Shown here: in pieces, positions 27,972-37,359 of the stretch
Layout of the letters: each line of letters starts with the position of its first letter
How positions within the stretch are numbered: the first letter of the stretch is position 1
Virus record (IMG/VR): IMGVR_UViG_3300030108_001677
Location: 22,383-86,382 of that record
Length of the DNA stretch: 64,000 nucleotides
Reading direction: 5' to 3' (one strand)
Origin: a virus
Notes under the pieces: model-generated
The model's database searches: none
What the model was told of the DNA's origin: nothing
Seen by the model: the letters and a program-made list of their open reading frames with translations, nothing else
Program-made: the position numbers and the translations under genes

Positions 27972-30239
27972 TCAAATGATGTAATACGGGTTATGCTCTT
28001 GAACCTTTAGATGTCGGACAGCAAACTCCACGCTTGCAGTAACCGGTCCTTTATCATCGGGCATTGGATGTTCCGCTTTCATCAATGTGTAATCTTCAAG
28101 TGTAATTGTGCCTCTTTGTCTTGTGCCAGCCGAGCCGGGTTTATTCAAGACCAGTGTGCAATCGTTTGTGTTTATGTTATGCTTACGGGTTCTCAATTCT
28201 TCAAAGAACCTATCATCTTCAACCAATGCGGTGAAGGTGAATGAGTATTCCCTTGCCGCCTCCGTGATTTCCGAAGCATACTGTGTAGCGGCTTCTTGCA
28301 CCTGATCTGCATCAGCATACGCACCATCTGTGCCTCTAATGTAAAACTGTGCGGTGTTGCCATTAGCAATACTGATGTTGACATCTTTTGCTCGCAATAC
28401 GGTAGCACCAAAGGCACTGAATAACATGTGCTGGAATAGGTATGGCTTTTCGCCATTGACGGCAATACCGGACACACTACGCTTGGTTATGTCATTTGCA
28501 GTGTTCTCAAACATACGGTGTGGTGTAATGAATTGGTTGTTGGTGTCTTTGAACATGCGTGTCGCTTCAAAGTTAGTGGTCATTTTTAATTCACCTTCAC
28601 TGTCAGCAGTTAGGCTCAAATCACTCACTTTACAACCGGAAAACACCCGTAGCATTTGGTTTGTGCCCGGTGTTGTATCGGTGGTGCGGAATGATTGCTC
28701 AAAGCAAAAGGTCGGTAGTGTAGTGTAGCCAAAGAAGTTATGCTCAACACCATTCTTCAATTCGCCAGTGGACAACAGTGCTGGTGAGCCACGCTCATGT
28801 GCTACTGTTCCATCAAGAGTATATTGTAGTCTTTCCACACCACACGATGCGGCTACATGGTCGAATAAGAATGGTTCCTCAACATAGATGTAACCTTGAT
28901 CTGAACCATTTGCACTACCAATGCCAATGACCCTGCGGATTTCATGCTTGTGTAATGTGGGTGCTGTAACATCAGCACCCGGCACTTGAACAGTATCTTT
29001 GTCAAAGATTTGAATGTAATCACCAAGAGTAAATTTAGCCGCATTTGCATTTGATAGTTTGATGCGTATATCGCCAGCACTCACAGCAAGGGTTGGTCGA
29101 GCCAGTAAGTAAAGTGGCACACCTACGGTCTGTGCCCTTGCTTTAGCACCTGTATCAATGTCAGCCAAGCCATCTATTTGTGCGGCGTTTAGTGTAGTGT
29201 ATGAGCCAAGTAAAGGCGCACCTGCGGCACTTAGCACCTTAAACAGCCCTGCGGCTGGTGCATCTTCAAAGATTGAAGCAAAGCCAGTTATGCCATTACC
29301 AGCAGTGCTGATTTGTGCATCGGTAGCACCTGCCGCCGCAACGGTCAATCCACCTATCAATATATCTTGGTCAAGATGGCCGGGTTGGTCAAGACCTGTT
29401 ACATCTGTGCCATTTGCGGCAATACCCGTTACAGTGATGTCAAGAACCGGTGCAGGGTCAAATGTGTTTTGTGCGGCGTATGTCATGTTGTTGACATTTG
29501 TTTTGAGATTTAATGGTGTAGCCGTTATGGTTCCATTACTGTCACAGTGAGCAAACTCACCTACGCTCTTTGCAGTGTGTCCACCCAAAGCATATTTCCA
29601 CATCTTCAATGAATGTGCATTCAAGTCCATAGAACCACCAGCAAGAGTTTCCTTGCCCGATGTTAAGACATTCACATCACGACCCATACCTATGATGTGT
29701 TGCTTTCTAACATCTATCTCCGGTTCGGGTAGCGTGAATGAGTTAAGCAATCCTAAAAATTGGTCGGTTTTGATTCTTTCATCGGAACCTGCTGTGCAAT
29801 TGTGGTCGTATGTTGGAACACGCAGTGAATCAATAATGAAGAAATCGCCTGTGTTTGCAGTGGCCGGACTGGTTGCCAATCTCGGTGTGACGGTTATGGT
29901 AGCATCATCGTTTGCAGTGATGTAGTATGTTCTCTTTGTTGTTGGAAAGTGATCGGCAGTGAAAGCGTTGCTACCGCCCGATGAATAGATACGCAGTGTA
30001 GCACCAATCAACATGCCATTGGGCACCATCATGTGCCCATCGGTGTCAACCCAATACATGGCCTCTCCGATAGTAATTATACTGCTGTTCTCGGTGGTTC
30101 CGTTGGTTGTTGACCAGCCCGATGTAGCACTGCCTCCGCCCGCTACATTGGTTCCTTGTCCTACTAATCCGGTTTCTTTGCCCATAGATATTTCAATTAA
30201 ATCTCCTTTGAATACTTGATTTACTGGCATATTTATCAT
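27972..30239 (-). CDS. Major tail tube protein
   Basis: This encodes 755 residues. It lies at the position of the tail tube gene, after the head-tail completion protein and before the chaperones. The C-terminus (KAEHPMPDDKGPVTASVEFA, then VRHLKVQEHNPYY) resembles tail tube proteins, in which a conserved beta strand faces the tube lumen. It is long for a tube protein (typically 150-350 residues), so it probably carries inserted surface domains; residues ~250-450 (A/G/T-rich) are candidates. No sheath gene is seen nearby, which suggests a non-contractile tail. Confidence 0.65.
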   Translation of the reverse strand: MINMPVNQVFKGDLIEISMGKETGLVGQGTNVAGGGSATSGWSTTNGTTENSSIITIGEAMYWVDTDGHMMVPNGMLIGATLRIYSSGGSNAFTADHFPTTKRTYYITANDDATITVTPRLATSPATANTGDFFIIDSLRVPTYDHNCTAGSDERIKTDQFLGLLNSFTLPEPEIDVRKQHIIGMGRDVNVLTSGKETLAGGSMDLNAHSLKMWKYALGGHTAKSVGEFAHCDSNGTITATPLNLKTNVNNMTYAAQNTFDPAPVLDITVTGIAANGTDVTGLDQPGHLDQDILIGGLTVAAAGATDAQISTAGNGITGFASIFEDAPAAGLFKVLSAAGAPLLGSYTTLNAAQIDGLADIDTGAKARAQTVGVPLYLLARPTLAVSAGDIRIKLSNANAAKFTLGDYIQIFDKDTVQVPGADVTAPTLHKHEIRRVIGIGSANGSDQGYIYVEEPFLFDHVAASCGVERLQYTLDGTVAHERGSPALLSTGELKNGVEHNFFGYTTLPTFCFEQSFRTTDTTPGTNQMLRVFSGCKVSDLSLTADSEGELKMTTNFEATRMFKDTNNQFITPHRMFENTANDITKRSVSGIAVNGEKPYLFQHMLFSAFGATVLRAKDVNISIANGNTAQFYIRGTDGAYADADQVQEAATQYASEITEAAREYSFTFTALVEDDRFFEELRTRKHNINTNDCTLVLNKPGSAGTRQRGTITLEDYTLMKAEHPMPDDKGPVTASVEFAVRHLKVQEHNPYYII

Positions 30240-30240
30240 C

Positions 30241-30672
30241 TCATAATGTTGGTAATGGTTGGGCGAAAATTATACATTCGGCTTGCATCGTGTATCGGAA
30301 CAACCTCTTGCTACGGTCCGACAAGTCGGTTCGGGTCTTGAAGATTACCCTATCAAAGTTAACATTATCGCCCTTTCTCACCAAATGTAGTATGCGCCGA
30401 ACCTCATCTCTAAGCGTGCTAAGACGCTTACGACTTTTTACGGTGCGTATGTCAATGGTGAGATTAATGTGTTCATTAACGAAGTCAAACAGCAATTCCG
30501 GCTGTGCTTCGTTATGTGCAGTTTCAAAGACACGAATGATGTCATGATCTTGAAGCCGTGTCCTTTTACCCTCGCCAGCCTCAAGTGTGGCAATATCCAA
30601 AATAGAAGGTTTGGGTGACACATTCCAATTGCTGTTCAAGGCAGTAACTATGCCATCAATAGCGTCAGTCAT
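30241..30672 (-). CDS. Probable tail terminator or head-tail completion protein
   Basis: This encodes 143 residues of mixed alpha/beta sequence. The start (TDAIDGIVTALNSNWNVSPKP) and the middle (NEHINLTIDIRTVKSRKRLS, then LRDEVRRILHLVRKG) fit the small proteins that cap the tail tube in siphoviruses. It directly precedes the tail tube gene (2-nt gap) and follows the connector genes, the usual place for a tail terminator. The family assignment rests mostly on size, predicted fold and order. Confidence 0.6.
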   Translation of the reverse strand: MTDAIDGIVTALNSNWNVSPKPSILDIATLEAGEGKRTRLQDHDIIRVFETAHNEAQPELLFDFVNEHINLTIDIRTVKSRKRLSTLRDEVRRILHLVRKGDNVNFDRVIFKTRTDLSDRSKRLFRYTMQAECIIFAQPLPTL

Positions 30673-30947
30673 TCTTTCATAGCCCCCATGAATTTGGCCT
30701 CGGCTGTCTTTACATCAAGTGCGAAAGGACTTGCTTTTTTATGTGCCTCCATTACAATGGCTAATTCTTCATCGGATTTAGGTTCAACGCTTTCAGCATC
30801 TTCACTATCCATGTTCCTTTCTTCTATCATTAGCCTCTCAAGGTGTGCTGGCTCACTGGCCTCCTGTGTTCGCATAGCGGCAAGCAATTCTTTCAATGCC
30901 TTACCTGCATTATCGCTATACTGTATGAGATCTTCCACATCAACCAC
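30669..30947 (-). CDS. Hypothetical acidic helical protein of the connector block
   Basis: This encodes 92 residues, strongly helical and acidic (E/D/A-rich) with no recognised domain. It begins at GTG 30947, overlapping the end of the connector gene by 8 nt, and ends in a 4-nt overlap with the tail terminator gene. By position it may be a small neck protein or an assembly factor. Confidence 0.55.
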   Translation of the reverse strand: MVDVEDLIQYSDNAGKALKELLAAMRTQEASEPAHLERLMIEERNMDSEDAESVEPKSDEELAIVMEAHKKASPFALDVKTAEAKFMGAMKE

Positions 30948-32583
30948 CCATACCTGCTACAACAATTGATTCTTGATATGGCACTAAGAGTTTAGCAACC
31001 TCCGCTTCTAACTTTTGGTGCTTGGTTGTTATATCCATGTTTGATGTTCCTTCGGGGAATAATACTGAATAATCATCGGACATCAATATATCCATCACAA
31101 CCAATTTAGTGCAAGCCTCTTGTATAGAACCCTCCACATACCTCTCCCCATAGATGTAAGCACATCTCAAAGAATGATTCTCAAAGAACGGATATTCATT
31201 GTTGAACGCAATCATACCGTTTTCTTCAATAGACCACCAAGACTTTTGGCGTTCTTCATCAGTGATGTCACATGCAAACCTGTTTTGTCGTATAACAACA
31301 TCTTGAATCAATGTAGTCGCATTGTCAAAATCATTTTGCTCATCATTGACAATTGTAAAGGTGTTACCATTTCTTGTAACCAATGCAATCTTGTTTTGGT
31401 TGCCCACAGTATAATACACAAGACTGTGCCCTTTGACAAAGTTAGTGCCATCATCCACTGTAAATGATGTGACAGGATTGCCCGATACTGAAACAACCTT
31501 GCTCTTGATTTGGTCTGTCAAACGGGCATCCACTGTAACTGCTGTGTCGTTTGTGATAGCCAGTGTAGCATTTTCTCCGCCTTCGGTGCTACGCATACTG
31601 CTAATCTCAATCACACCATCCCCCATGTCGCTATTGGCAAGTCCTAAAAATTCGTTATTCACATTCAACACACTGTCGGAGGCTGAATCGGACTCAACCG
31701 TTAAAGAGCCAATTGGCACAGCCGCCTTACTAAATGCAGGGTCTTTATTGACCAAAGCCGATAGGTTTTCAGCCGCACTTTTGTTATCGAAGTCGGCTCT
31801 CCATTTTGTCTGTGCATCATTACCTTCGGTTAGCGTGGCTACACCATTAGCACCCGGACACAGCAGTATTGATTCGCCCGTCATAGCCGTATGATCGTTG
31901 AATCTTAATGCCGCACGGGCACCAGCCATCTCACGGTAATAATCTCCTTGCCAAGCACCTAACTTTAGCATACGCTGAATTGCGCCTCTTTTCATGAACA
32001 CAGCACCTACATAGTCTGTGTAGTATCGCCTTCGGAATGGTTTGAATGTGGTGAAGTTTTGATATTCTTCGGCTACCAATCGTGGTCGCCATGCGTGTCG
32101 TGTTACTTTGTCAATGTAGTCTTGCCTGTTGGCAATCAAGTGCTTTACATGGTCAAGTTTTATCCCACGCTCATTACTGTTGGTGAACGCTGATTGATGT
32201 TGAACATGTGCTTGGTTGTTTGTGGTAAAGGACTCCGGTGTTGTTTGGTCAGCCGCCTTAGCCACCAAATACACCTGTCCGGCTGAACCAACCGATTCAA
32301 TGCCTGTCAATTTGTATATGTTGCCGACAGCGTTTGCGTTGTCATATACAAGAACGCTCTCACCTGCCGCATAACCCCAGCGTCTAAAGTCAGCACCGGT
32401 TATTGGAAATTTTATGTAATCCACCGTCAAAACAGTGGCAATCACAGTGTCGCCAGCCAAAGCCACAGGATCGGGTAATGGCAATTGAAGATACTCACTA
32501 ACCTTAGCGGGTGTTGTATATACTGCTTCATCGGGGTATAATGGTGAATCGGGTCTATGACCGGGTGAAAAAGAACGGGGCAC
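30940..32583 (-). CDS. Head-tail connector (adaptor) protein with inserted beta modules
   Basis: This encodes 547 residues. The C-terminal ~100 residues are helical (EACTKLVVMDILMSDDYSVL, then HQKLEAEVAKLL) as in adaptor proteins below the portal. The centre has beta modules such as AGESVLVYDN-ANAVGNIYKLTG, which echo the repeats in the 3119-residue tail protein. The segment VTRHAWRPRLVAEEYQNFTT is followed by an R/Y-rich run. The start is GTG 32583 with GGGGG (32592-32596, opposite strand) 8 nt upstream. Its place between capsid and tail genes supports a connector role. Confidence 0.6.
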   Translation of the reverse strand: MPRSFSPGHRPDSPLYPDEAVYTTPAKVSEYLQLPLPDPVALAGDTVIATVLTVDYIKFPITGADFRRWGYAAGESVLVYDNANAVGNIYKLTGIESVGSAGQVYLVAKAADQTTPESFTTNNQAHVQHQSAFTNSNERGIKLDHVKHLIANRQDYIDKVTRHAWRPRLVAEEYQNFTTFKPFRRRYYTDYVGAVFMKRGAIQRMLKLGAWQGDYYREMAGARAALRFNDHTAMTGESILLCPGANGVATLTEGNDAQTKWRADFDNKSAAENLSALVNKDPAFSKAAVPIGSLTVESDSASDSVLNVNNEFLGLANSDMGDGVIEISSMRSTEGGENATLAITNDTAVTVDARLTDQIKSKVVSVSGNPVTSFTVDDGTNFVKGHSLVYYTVGNQNKIALVTRNGNTFTIVNDEQNDFDNATTLIQDVVIRQNRFACDITDEERQKSWWSIEENGMIAFNNEYPFFENHSLRCAYIYGERYVEGSIQEACTKLVVMDILMSDDYSVLFPEGTSNMDITTKHQKLEAEVAKLLVPYQESIVVAGMGG

Positions 32584-32915
32584 TATTGAAGCCCCCTGCT
32601 CAAACCATGACTACCAAGATTGAATCCCATAGGCGCACCACACGCACCACACTGGGGTGTCCAACAAAAGTGTAAGCAACCGCAGGTTAAACACCGTGTT
32701 CCGGCACCTATATTTTGTATGTCTTTGCGATCTTTAGATTTAAGCATGATACGCTTTGTTGTAGCATATTCCATATTTTCTTTGGAAAATGGACTTTCCG
32801 ATTCGTGAACGGATGATTTGTTTGCATTGGCGATTTCCGCCATACGGACACGCCTACGCTTCTCGATGTCAATGACTTCTCCTAAGTCAATGTCCTCAAT
32901 TTCCATGCGTGCCAT
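32583..32915 (-). CDS. Zinc-ribbon protein of the head module
   Basis: This encodes 110 residues. The first 70 are charged and helical. The C-terminus carries CLTCGC and CGACGAP, a four-cysteine zinc ribbon, followed by a short glycine-rich tail. GGGGTGG precedes ATG 32915. It lies between the connector and small capsid-associated genes; the role is unknown but the position suggests a virion or assembly protein. Confidence 0.65.
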   Translation of the reverse strand: MARMEIEDIDLGEVIDIEKRRRVRMAEIANANKSSVHESESPFSKENMEYATTKRIMLKSKDRKDIQNIGAGTRCLTCGCLHFCWTPQCGACGAPMGFNLGSHGLSRGLQ

Positions 32916-32939
32916 TTGATGCCACCCCTTGAGGCAACA

Positions 32940-33317
32940 TCAGCGACCGCCAGTAATAACGATTTCAGCAACCATATCTTGTAATTGTGCGCTTGTATCG
33001 GCTATTTCGATAAAAGACAATCCACCTGCTATTGCGGCGGCACCTTTAGTAACTTGATTGCCACTGGCTTCTGTGCTACTGGCGAAAGCCTTGATTGTTT
33101 TACTGGTGTAATCATATCTTAACAAAACACCACCAAGATCGATATTTGGTGACTCTTTTACAAGAATGTCAACACTATCAACATCTCCCACATACGCATT
33201 TGCGTCAAATGGCTCTCCGCCTAACGGATAAGAATTGTCAAAGGTTACATTTACAAAGGCTTGGATTTTAGTGCCGGTTACATTGTTTCTTTTGGTTTGG
33301 GTAATCGTCAGTGCCAT
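32940..33317 (-). CDS. Hypothetical capsid-associated protein
   Basis: This encodes 125 residues from ATG 33317; a TTG 9 nt further upstream would add three residues. The protein is beta-rich (ALTITQTKRNNVTGTKIQAF, then SVDILVKESPNIDLGG) and ends in MVAEIVITGGR. Together with the two similar-sized beta proteins downstream of the capsid gene it could be a decoration or head-completion protein. No family is recognised. Confidence 0.55.
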   Translation of the reverse strand: MALTITQTKRNNVTGTKIQAFVNVTFDNSYPLGGEPFDANAYVGDVDSVDILVKESPNIDLGGVLLRYDYTSKTIKAFASSTEASGNQVTKGAAAIAGGLSFIEIADTSAQLQDMVAEIVITGGR

Positions 33318-33360
33318 GTTGCTCAACTCAAGGGAATGTGTCAGTGGTCATAAAGGTTGC

Positions 33361-33936
33361 TCAAGAATAAAGGATTGTCATACGGATTGCACCGGTATCA
33401 GCCGCCCATGACTCCGTGCAAGCAATAGTGAAACCGACCCTACCACAAACCCTACCAGTCCACGGTTGGTTTTTGTCAATCACGGTTGCTGTTCCACCAG
33501 TGTTTTGGACTTTTGGTGCGGCTGGTGTGGTATGTCCACTCAATCCTACTGATACGGATAGAGCATGTTCCATAGTGCCTTGAGCCGCACCTTCATTGGT
33601 TTGAAATTTATACACACGGTTTGAGCCTTTGTTGGTAAAATCCAGTGATGTAATAACATTACAGTATAGGTTTGAACCCCCACTTAGAAGGGTGTAATCT
33701 TTGTTATCAATACCAAAAGAACCCTTTACAGTGTCAGCATCATTGTTGGAACTTAATTTAGATTGACTAACATCTAAAATTACCATGTGTATGTCGCCAT
33801 TCAAGTTAACTTGCGCTACTGCGCTATTGTTACCAGCAAGATCTTCTTGTGTGAAATCATAGACTAACCTATTAACACGGGTTCGACCAGCGTATCGTGC
33901 TTCACCGTCAAAGATGGTAAAGTCACTTTCACCCAT
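33361..33936 (-). CDS. Hypothetical beta-rich capsid-associated protein
   Basis: This encodes 191 residues with alternating hydrophobic/polar stretches and many G, N, S and T residues (IHMVILDVSQSKLSSNNDAD; ending DTGAIRMTILYS). That composition and its place two genes after the major capsid protein suit a decoration or minor capsid protein. It overlaps the upstream SAP-like gene by one base. Confidence 0.55.
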   Translation of the reverse strand: MGESDFTIFDGEARYAGRTRVNRLVYDFTQEDLAGNNSAVAQVNLNGDIHMVILDVSQSKLSSNNDADTVKGSFGIDNKDYTLLSGGSNLYCNVITSLDFTNKGSNRVYKFQTNEGAAQGTMEHALSVSVGLSGHTTPAAPKVQNTGGTATVIDKNQPWTGRVCGRVGFTIACTESWAADTGAIRMTILYS

Positions 33937-34403
33937 TACTGCTCACCTGCCGCATTGTCAAGAAGGGCGTGAGCCATTTCAGTGATTGCGGCCTTTGTAG
34001 CAGATCTTGGAACACTATGTCCTCTTGCTTTCATCCACTTGACCATCTCATTTCGTGTCCAAGATTCATTGAAAGCGGAGTCAGCACTACCGGAGTCGTC
34101 ATTTGCTATGGCTTCAACCATTTGCTCGGACTTACCAGCGTCAACCAGTGGTTCCTCAACTACTGGTTCCTCAATTACTGGTTCCTCAACTACTGGCTCA
34201 ACTGCTTCGGCCATTTGCTTAGTCTTTTTCTCAACTTCGCTTTCCTCAACAATAACTTTCCATTGAGGGTAGTTATCACCTTTGAATCGCTCACACAATT
34301 CTTCGGGCAATTCTTTGATTGTGCCTCTTGCGAAACCAATCATTGTTCCGTTGACAGGAAATTCCACATAAGGTCTATGCCCAATGTATTGCACTTTACC
34401 CAT
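33936..34403 (-). CDS. Protein with acidic EEPVV repeats and C-terminal SAP-like domain
   Basis: This encodes 155 residues in three parts: a compact N-terminal domain (VQYIGHRPYVEFPVNGTMIG), an acidic linker with three EEPVV/EEPVI repeats, and a C-terminal SAP or HeH-like helix-extension-helix (TRNEMVKWMKARGHSVPRS, then KAAITEMAHALL). A conserved N-terminal cap plus a flexible linker and an end module recalls capsid decoration proteins that display a terminal domain. GGGGG (34412-34416, opposite strand) sits 8 nt before the start. The segment AFNESW matches half of the shared tag peptide but lacks its end, so I do not count it. Confidence 0.6.
   Translation of the reverse strand: MGKVQYIGHRPYVEFPVNGTMIGFARGTIKELPEELCERFKGDNYPQWKVIVEESEVEKKTKQMAEAVEPVVEEPVIEEPVVEEPLVDAGKSEQMVEAIANDDSGSADSAFNESWTRNEMVKWMKARGHSVPRSATKAAITEMAHALLDNAAGEQ
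34150..34194 (-). repeat. Three 15-bp tandem repeats coding EEPVV
   Basis: Three consecutive copies of ggttcctcaactact (plus-strand sense; the middle copy differs at one base) encode the acidic proline linker of the SAP-like protein. The repeats are in frame, so copy-number change would lengthen or shorten the linker without breaking the gene. Confidence 0.8.
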
Positions 34404-34423
34404 TATTGATTCCCCCTACCGAC

Positions 34424-34804
34424 TTAACGGTATAGGAAAACCAACCGATAAACAGTGTCAGCACCGTTAGCACCTGCGCCTCTCCACTTGATTTCAGTGG
34501 ATGTGTGAGCAAGGTGTTGAAAGTCAACTGCGTTTGCACCTGCTGTGGTTGAGAAGATTCCCAAAACCGCCAACAATTCTGTGCCTGTTACTGGGTTGGT
34601 TGATACTGAAATATCGTATGCTGAATCAGCATCACCATCATCAATGGTCAACTCAACAACTGCCATGCTTGCTGTTGTCTGTGCATCATTACTACCCATT
34701 GGGGATTGAAGCCAATCGGTTGAAGTCGGTCCAACTCCACCCCAAAGCCTTGAATCAAATACTGCCTTAATTTCTGCTGTTCCTAAAAGATTTGCGTTTG
34801 CCAT
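34424..34804 (-). CDS. Candidate capsid decoration protein
   Basis: This encodes 126 residues, beta-rich and almost free of charged clusters. It lies immediately after the major capsid gene, the usual place for head decoration proteins. It has its own TATA-like box (34828-34836) 23 nt before ATG 34804 and an AGGTGATT ribosome-binding site, which would allow high expression independent of upstream genes. No named family was recognised. Confidence 0.55.
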   Translation of the reverse strand: MANANLLGTAEIKAVFDSRLWGGVGPTSTDWLQSPMGSNDAQTTASMAVVELTIDDGDADSAYDISVSTNPVTGTELLAVLGIFSTTAGANAVDFQHLAHTSTEIKWRGAGANGADTVYRLVFLYR

Positions 34805-34827
34805 GTAATCACCTACTTTGTATCTCC

Positions 34828-34836
34828 TATTTTAAT
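34828..34836 (-). promoter_or_regulatory. TATA-like box after the capsid gene
   Basis: On the minus strand ATTAAAATA lies 23 nt upstream of ATG 34804, just past the capsid stop codon. The spacing matches two other boxes in this window and would place the transcription start within a few bases of the start codon. Evidence is sequence only. Confidence 0.4.
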
Positions 34837-34838
34837 CC

Positions 34839-35999
34839 TCAACTCAAATCTCGGATTTTACCGCTTGATTTGAAGAACGCTTGCCACAATTCACCCATTG
34901 TGTGAAACATACCCATTTGACCCAATCTGTTAATTCCGAAAGGATCGCCTGTTTCAATACCGGACTCATGGTATAGTGTTGGTTTTGCAGTGCAGAACCA
35001 CATGTAGTCAGTATCAAGGAAGTATAGTCTTGAAGAACCGCCAGTGCCCTTGTGGACATCCTTAGATGGGATAATTGGCACACCATTGTATGTTGCTACC
35101 ATGAATCCACCTTGAATACCCGGAACACCCTTTACACCGTTAACACCCGGCACAACTCGCTTCATTTCCATAAAGCGTTGTTGAGGCTGTAACAATTGCT
35201 GGATTGTTTCAAGAGTATCGTAGCCAGTTAGGATAACCTTTGGCTGGCCTCCCGCTTCCCAAATTTGTCGGAACATTCCGTCAAGTATGTTTAGAGTTAG
35301 TGGCCTGTCAACACCGTTGTTAGCACCTGCATCAACTTGAGCATCATACCAGTGTTGTGCTGGCTTGGTTGTTCGTGTCAAATTGTAAATGTTGTGTCGG
35401 CTGATGTTGTCAATGTCACTGAATGCCGCAGTTTCCACGAAAGCCGAAGAAGTGATACGGTCAAGAGATTCAAAGTCATTTCCAGCCACAGTGTTAACAT
35501 CGGTAAGAAGCATCTTGTTGATGTGTTCTGTGTGGTGTTTTGCCATTTCCATCTTCATGACAGCCCTTGCATCACCAAGTCCATCGTCTTTGTCAGCAAG
35601 GAACATAGCAGTTTCAGTCAAGTCAAAGGTGTGAGCCACAGTCTTTGGCTTGGTGTTCACATGCTCAAATGTTGGCTTGCTTGTTTCCGGAATTGTTGCG
35701 TTCTCCGGCACACCGCCACCCTTGTTGAAGTCGGGTTTAGCGGTGGTTACACGCCATCCGGACTTTTCCCACGGTTTCTTTGGTAGTATAGAGAATGCGT
35801 TAAACTCTTGATTCAATTGTGACCATACTTTACGACCAAAAATCGCTTGGTATGTTCCAGCAGTGCTGGACATCAACGGTGAGTCAGCCTTCAACAGATC
35901 TGTTCCGGAATACGCCCATGCGTTTTGTCCGGCACCTGCACCGTAGTATAGTCTTTCCATATCTTCAATTGTTCTAATATAACCTGTGCTTCCACTCAT
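34839..35999 (-). CDS. Major capsid protein, HK97 fold
   Basis: This encodes 386 residues and lies directly after the prohead protease. The N-terminal ~40 residues are followed by AIFGRKVWSQLNQEFNAFSI, then helices and strands expected of HK97-type subunits, including the long spine-helix region (DARAVMKMEMAKHHTEHINK) and a C-terminal P-domain strand set (GVPIIPSKDV, LYFLDTDYMW). These proteins form the icosahedral shell. GGGGTGATT precedes ATG 35999. There is no obvious separate delta domain, in agreement with a scaffold fused to the protease. Neighbourhood and fold pattern together make this call firm, although I cannot run a structural comparison. Confidence 0.85.
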   Translation of the reverse strand: MSGSTGYIRTIEDMERLYYGAGAGQNAWAYSGTDLLKADSPLMSSTAGTYQAIFGRKVWSQLNQEFNAFSILPKKPWEKSGWRVTTAKPDFNKGGGVPENATIPETSKPTFEHVNTKPKTVAHTFDLTETAMFLADKDDGLGDARAVMKMEMAKHHTEHINKMLLTDVNTVAGNDFESLDRITSSAFVETAAFSDIDNISRHNIYNLTRTTKPAQHWYDAQVDAGANNGVDRPLTLNILDGMFRQIWEAGGQPKVILTGYDTLETIQQLLQPQQRFMEMKRVVPGVNGVKGVPGIQGGFMVATYNGVPIIPSKDVHKGTGGSSRLYFLDTDYMWFCTAKPTLYHESGIETGDPFGINRLGQMGMFHTMGELWQAFFKSSGKIRDLS

Positions 36000-36012
36000 C
36001 TTAAATCACCCC

Positions 36013-37335
36013 TCAAAGGTTTCCTCCGCCATATAACGCACGCTGTCCTAATTCCTCAAGCGCACGCCATCCGTCTAATTCATTTCCAAGTGCCGCAAAT
36101 TCCTCATGGGTTGGCACACGGATTTGGCTTTGTTCCGGCATAGGAACAGCCGATTTTGTAATAGTGGAGTTTTCTTGCTTTAGGTTCTCAATTTCTTGCT
36201 TTAGCATTTCAATCTGTGAAGAATAGTCTTTGGACTTTTGAACAGCCAATGCTTGCTGGGTTTCAGCCTCATATCGGTTTGCCCATTCTTTCTCAACCAG
36301 TGCTTTTACCGCTTCTTCGTCACGAATTGCGGAGTATGCTGAATATCCACGCTCAAGGGATTGTGGAGATAGGTCAAGTCCGGACTTGATTACATGCTTG
36401 CCACTGTTAGGTGCGCTCATTTGCATGTTTGGAACCTGTGGTTGCTTGATAACATACTTGTTGGACACTGCGTTAGGTAGTGTTGGTGCTGGTGCTAATG
36501 TTGCATCTTCACCTGTTCCGTATAGGTCGCCTTGTCCTCGGTGTGTAAATCCGTGATTGCCGTCAACGCCAACCATGTAAGCCTTTCCGAGTCCGAAGTG
36601 GTCACGAAGTCCATCAAGGTCAACGCCTTGTTCGTGGGCAAATTTCTCAAGTGAGTCAATGTATGCCACTGCCGCTTCTTCTTCTTTAGCAAGTGTAGTT
36701 TCCTCCATTACTGGCGGTGCTTCCACTGCTACTTCTTCTTCCATGTGTTTGTTTATGCGTGCGAGCGCATCTCGTATTTCCGTCAATGTTTCTGCTTGTT
36801 CAGTCATAATATCATCATCCATCTTCAATAGTGTATAGGTCGATTCGGGGTTTATTCCTTTTTTACACAGGGTAATTTCATGCAACTCCATGTCCGTGAT
36901 TTCACGGTGGGTTCCATGTTCCGGTGTTGTTTTACTAACACGGAATAGAGCCTGTCCTCCAATAGAGAAGGCTCTCAACTCTCCTGTGCGAATTTGTTTT
37001 TGGACTTCACGGGCTTTCTCGATGTCATTCCTAATTCGGCAAATGACAAACAAGCCGTGATCGTCAACAGTGGATTTCCATACTCGGCCATCACTGTCTG
37101 TGTAATTTGGCAAGACTTCGCCCACTTGAATACCACTGTGTGCCAATTGCACATTACGGTATGCTGGGTCTTTCATGAAGCCATCAAATGCTTTCTTTAG
37201 TGCTGATACTGGGATTCTATCTCCCTGCTTGTCAACCATATCAACCGAAGCATAGCCCGCTATAACAAGGTCGTTGCCAGCATCCGATTTCAAAATGAAA
37301 TCGCTACCAACTGCTGTCCATGTTGCGGTCGCCAT
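36013..37335 (-). CDS. Prohead protease fused to a coiled-coil scaffold-like region
   Basis: This encodes 440 residues. The first ~170 match the HK97-type (S78) prohead protease: AGYASVDMVDKQGDRIP, LAHSG with candidate catalytic His66, GELRAFSIGG with candidate Ser124, and DMELHEITLCKKGINPES. From residue ~180 the chain is acidic and helical, with a strong coiled coil around MLKQEIENLKQENSTI, as in scaffolding proteins. A protease-scaffold fusion would process itself during capsid maturation. GGTGA and a TATA-like box (37360-37366) lie just upstream, so it probably heads a capsid transcript. Confidence 0.85.
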   Translation of the reverse strand: MATATWTAVGSDFILKSDAGNDLVIAGYASVDMVDKQGDRIPVSALKKAFDGFMKDPAYRNVQLAHSGIQVGEVLPNYTDSDGRVWKSTVDDHGLFVICRIRNDIEKAREVQKQIRTGELRAFSIGGQALFRVSKTTPEHGTHREITDMELHEITLCKKGINPESTYTLLKMDDDIMTEQAETLTEIRDALARINKHMEEEVAVEAPPVMEETTLAKEEEAAVAYIDSLEKFAHEQGVDLDGLRDHFGLGKAYMVGVDGNHGFTHRGQGDLYGTGEDATLAPAPTLPNAVSNKYVIKQPQVPNMQMSAPNSGKHVIKSGLDLSPQSLERGYSAYSAIRDEEAVKALVEKEWANRYEAETQQALAVQKSKDYSSQIEMLKQEIENLKQENSTITKSAVPMPEQSQIRVPTHEEFAALGNELDGWRALEELGQRALYGGGNL

Positions 37336-37359
37336 TGACTCACCAATTTTATGTCAAGG

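Noticed and set aside
33936-34403. Ninth tag copy (AFNESW) in the SAP-like protein
   Set aside because: Only the first six positions match. The hydrophobic pair and the final K are missing, and the segment is the start of the SAP helix. SFEDAIVKIM at the start of the 45480-46802 protein was rejected for the same kind of mismatch.
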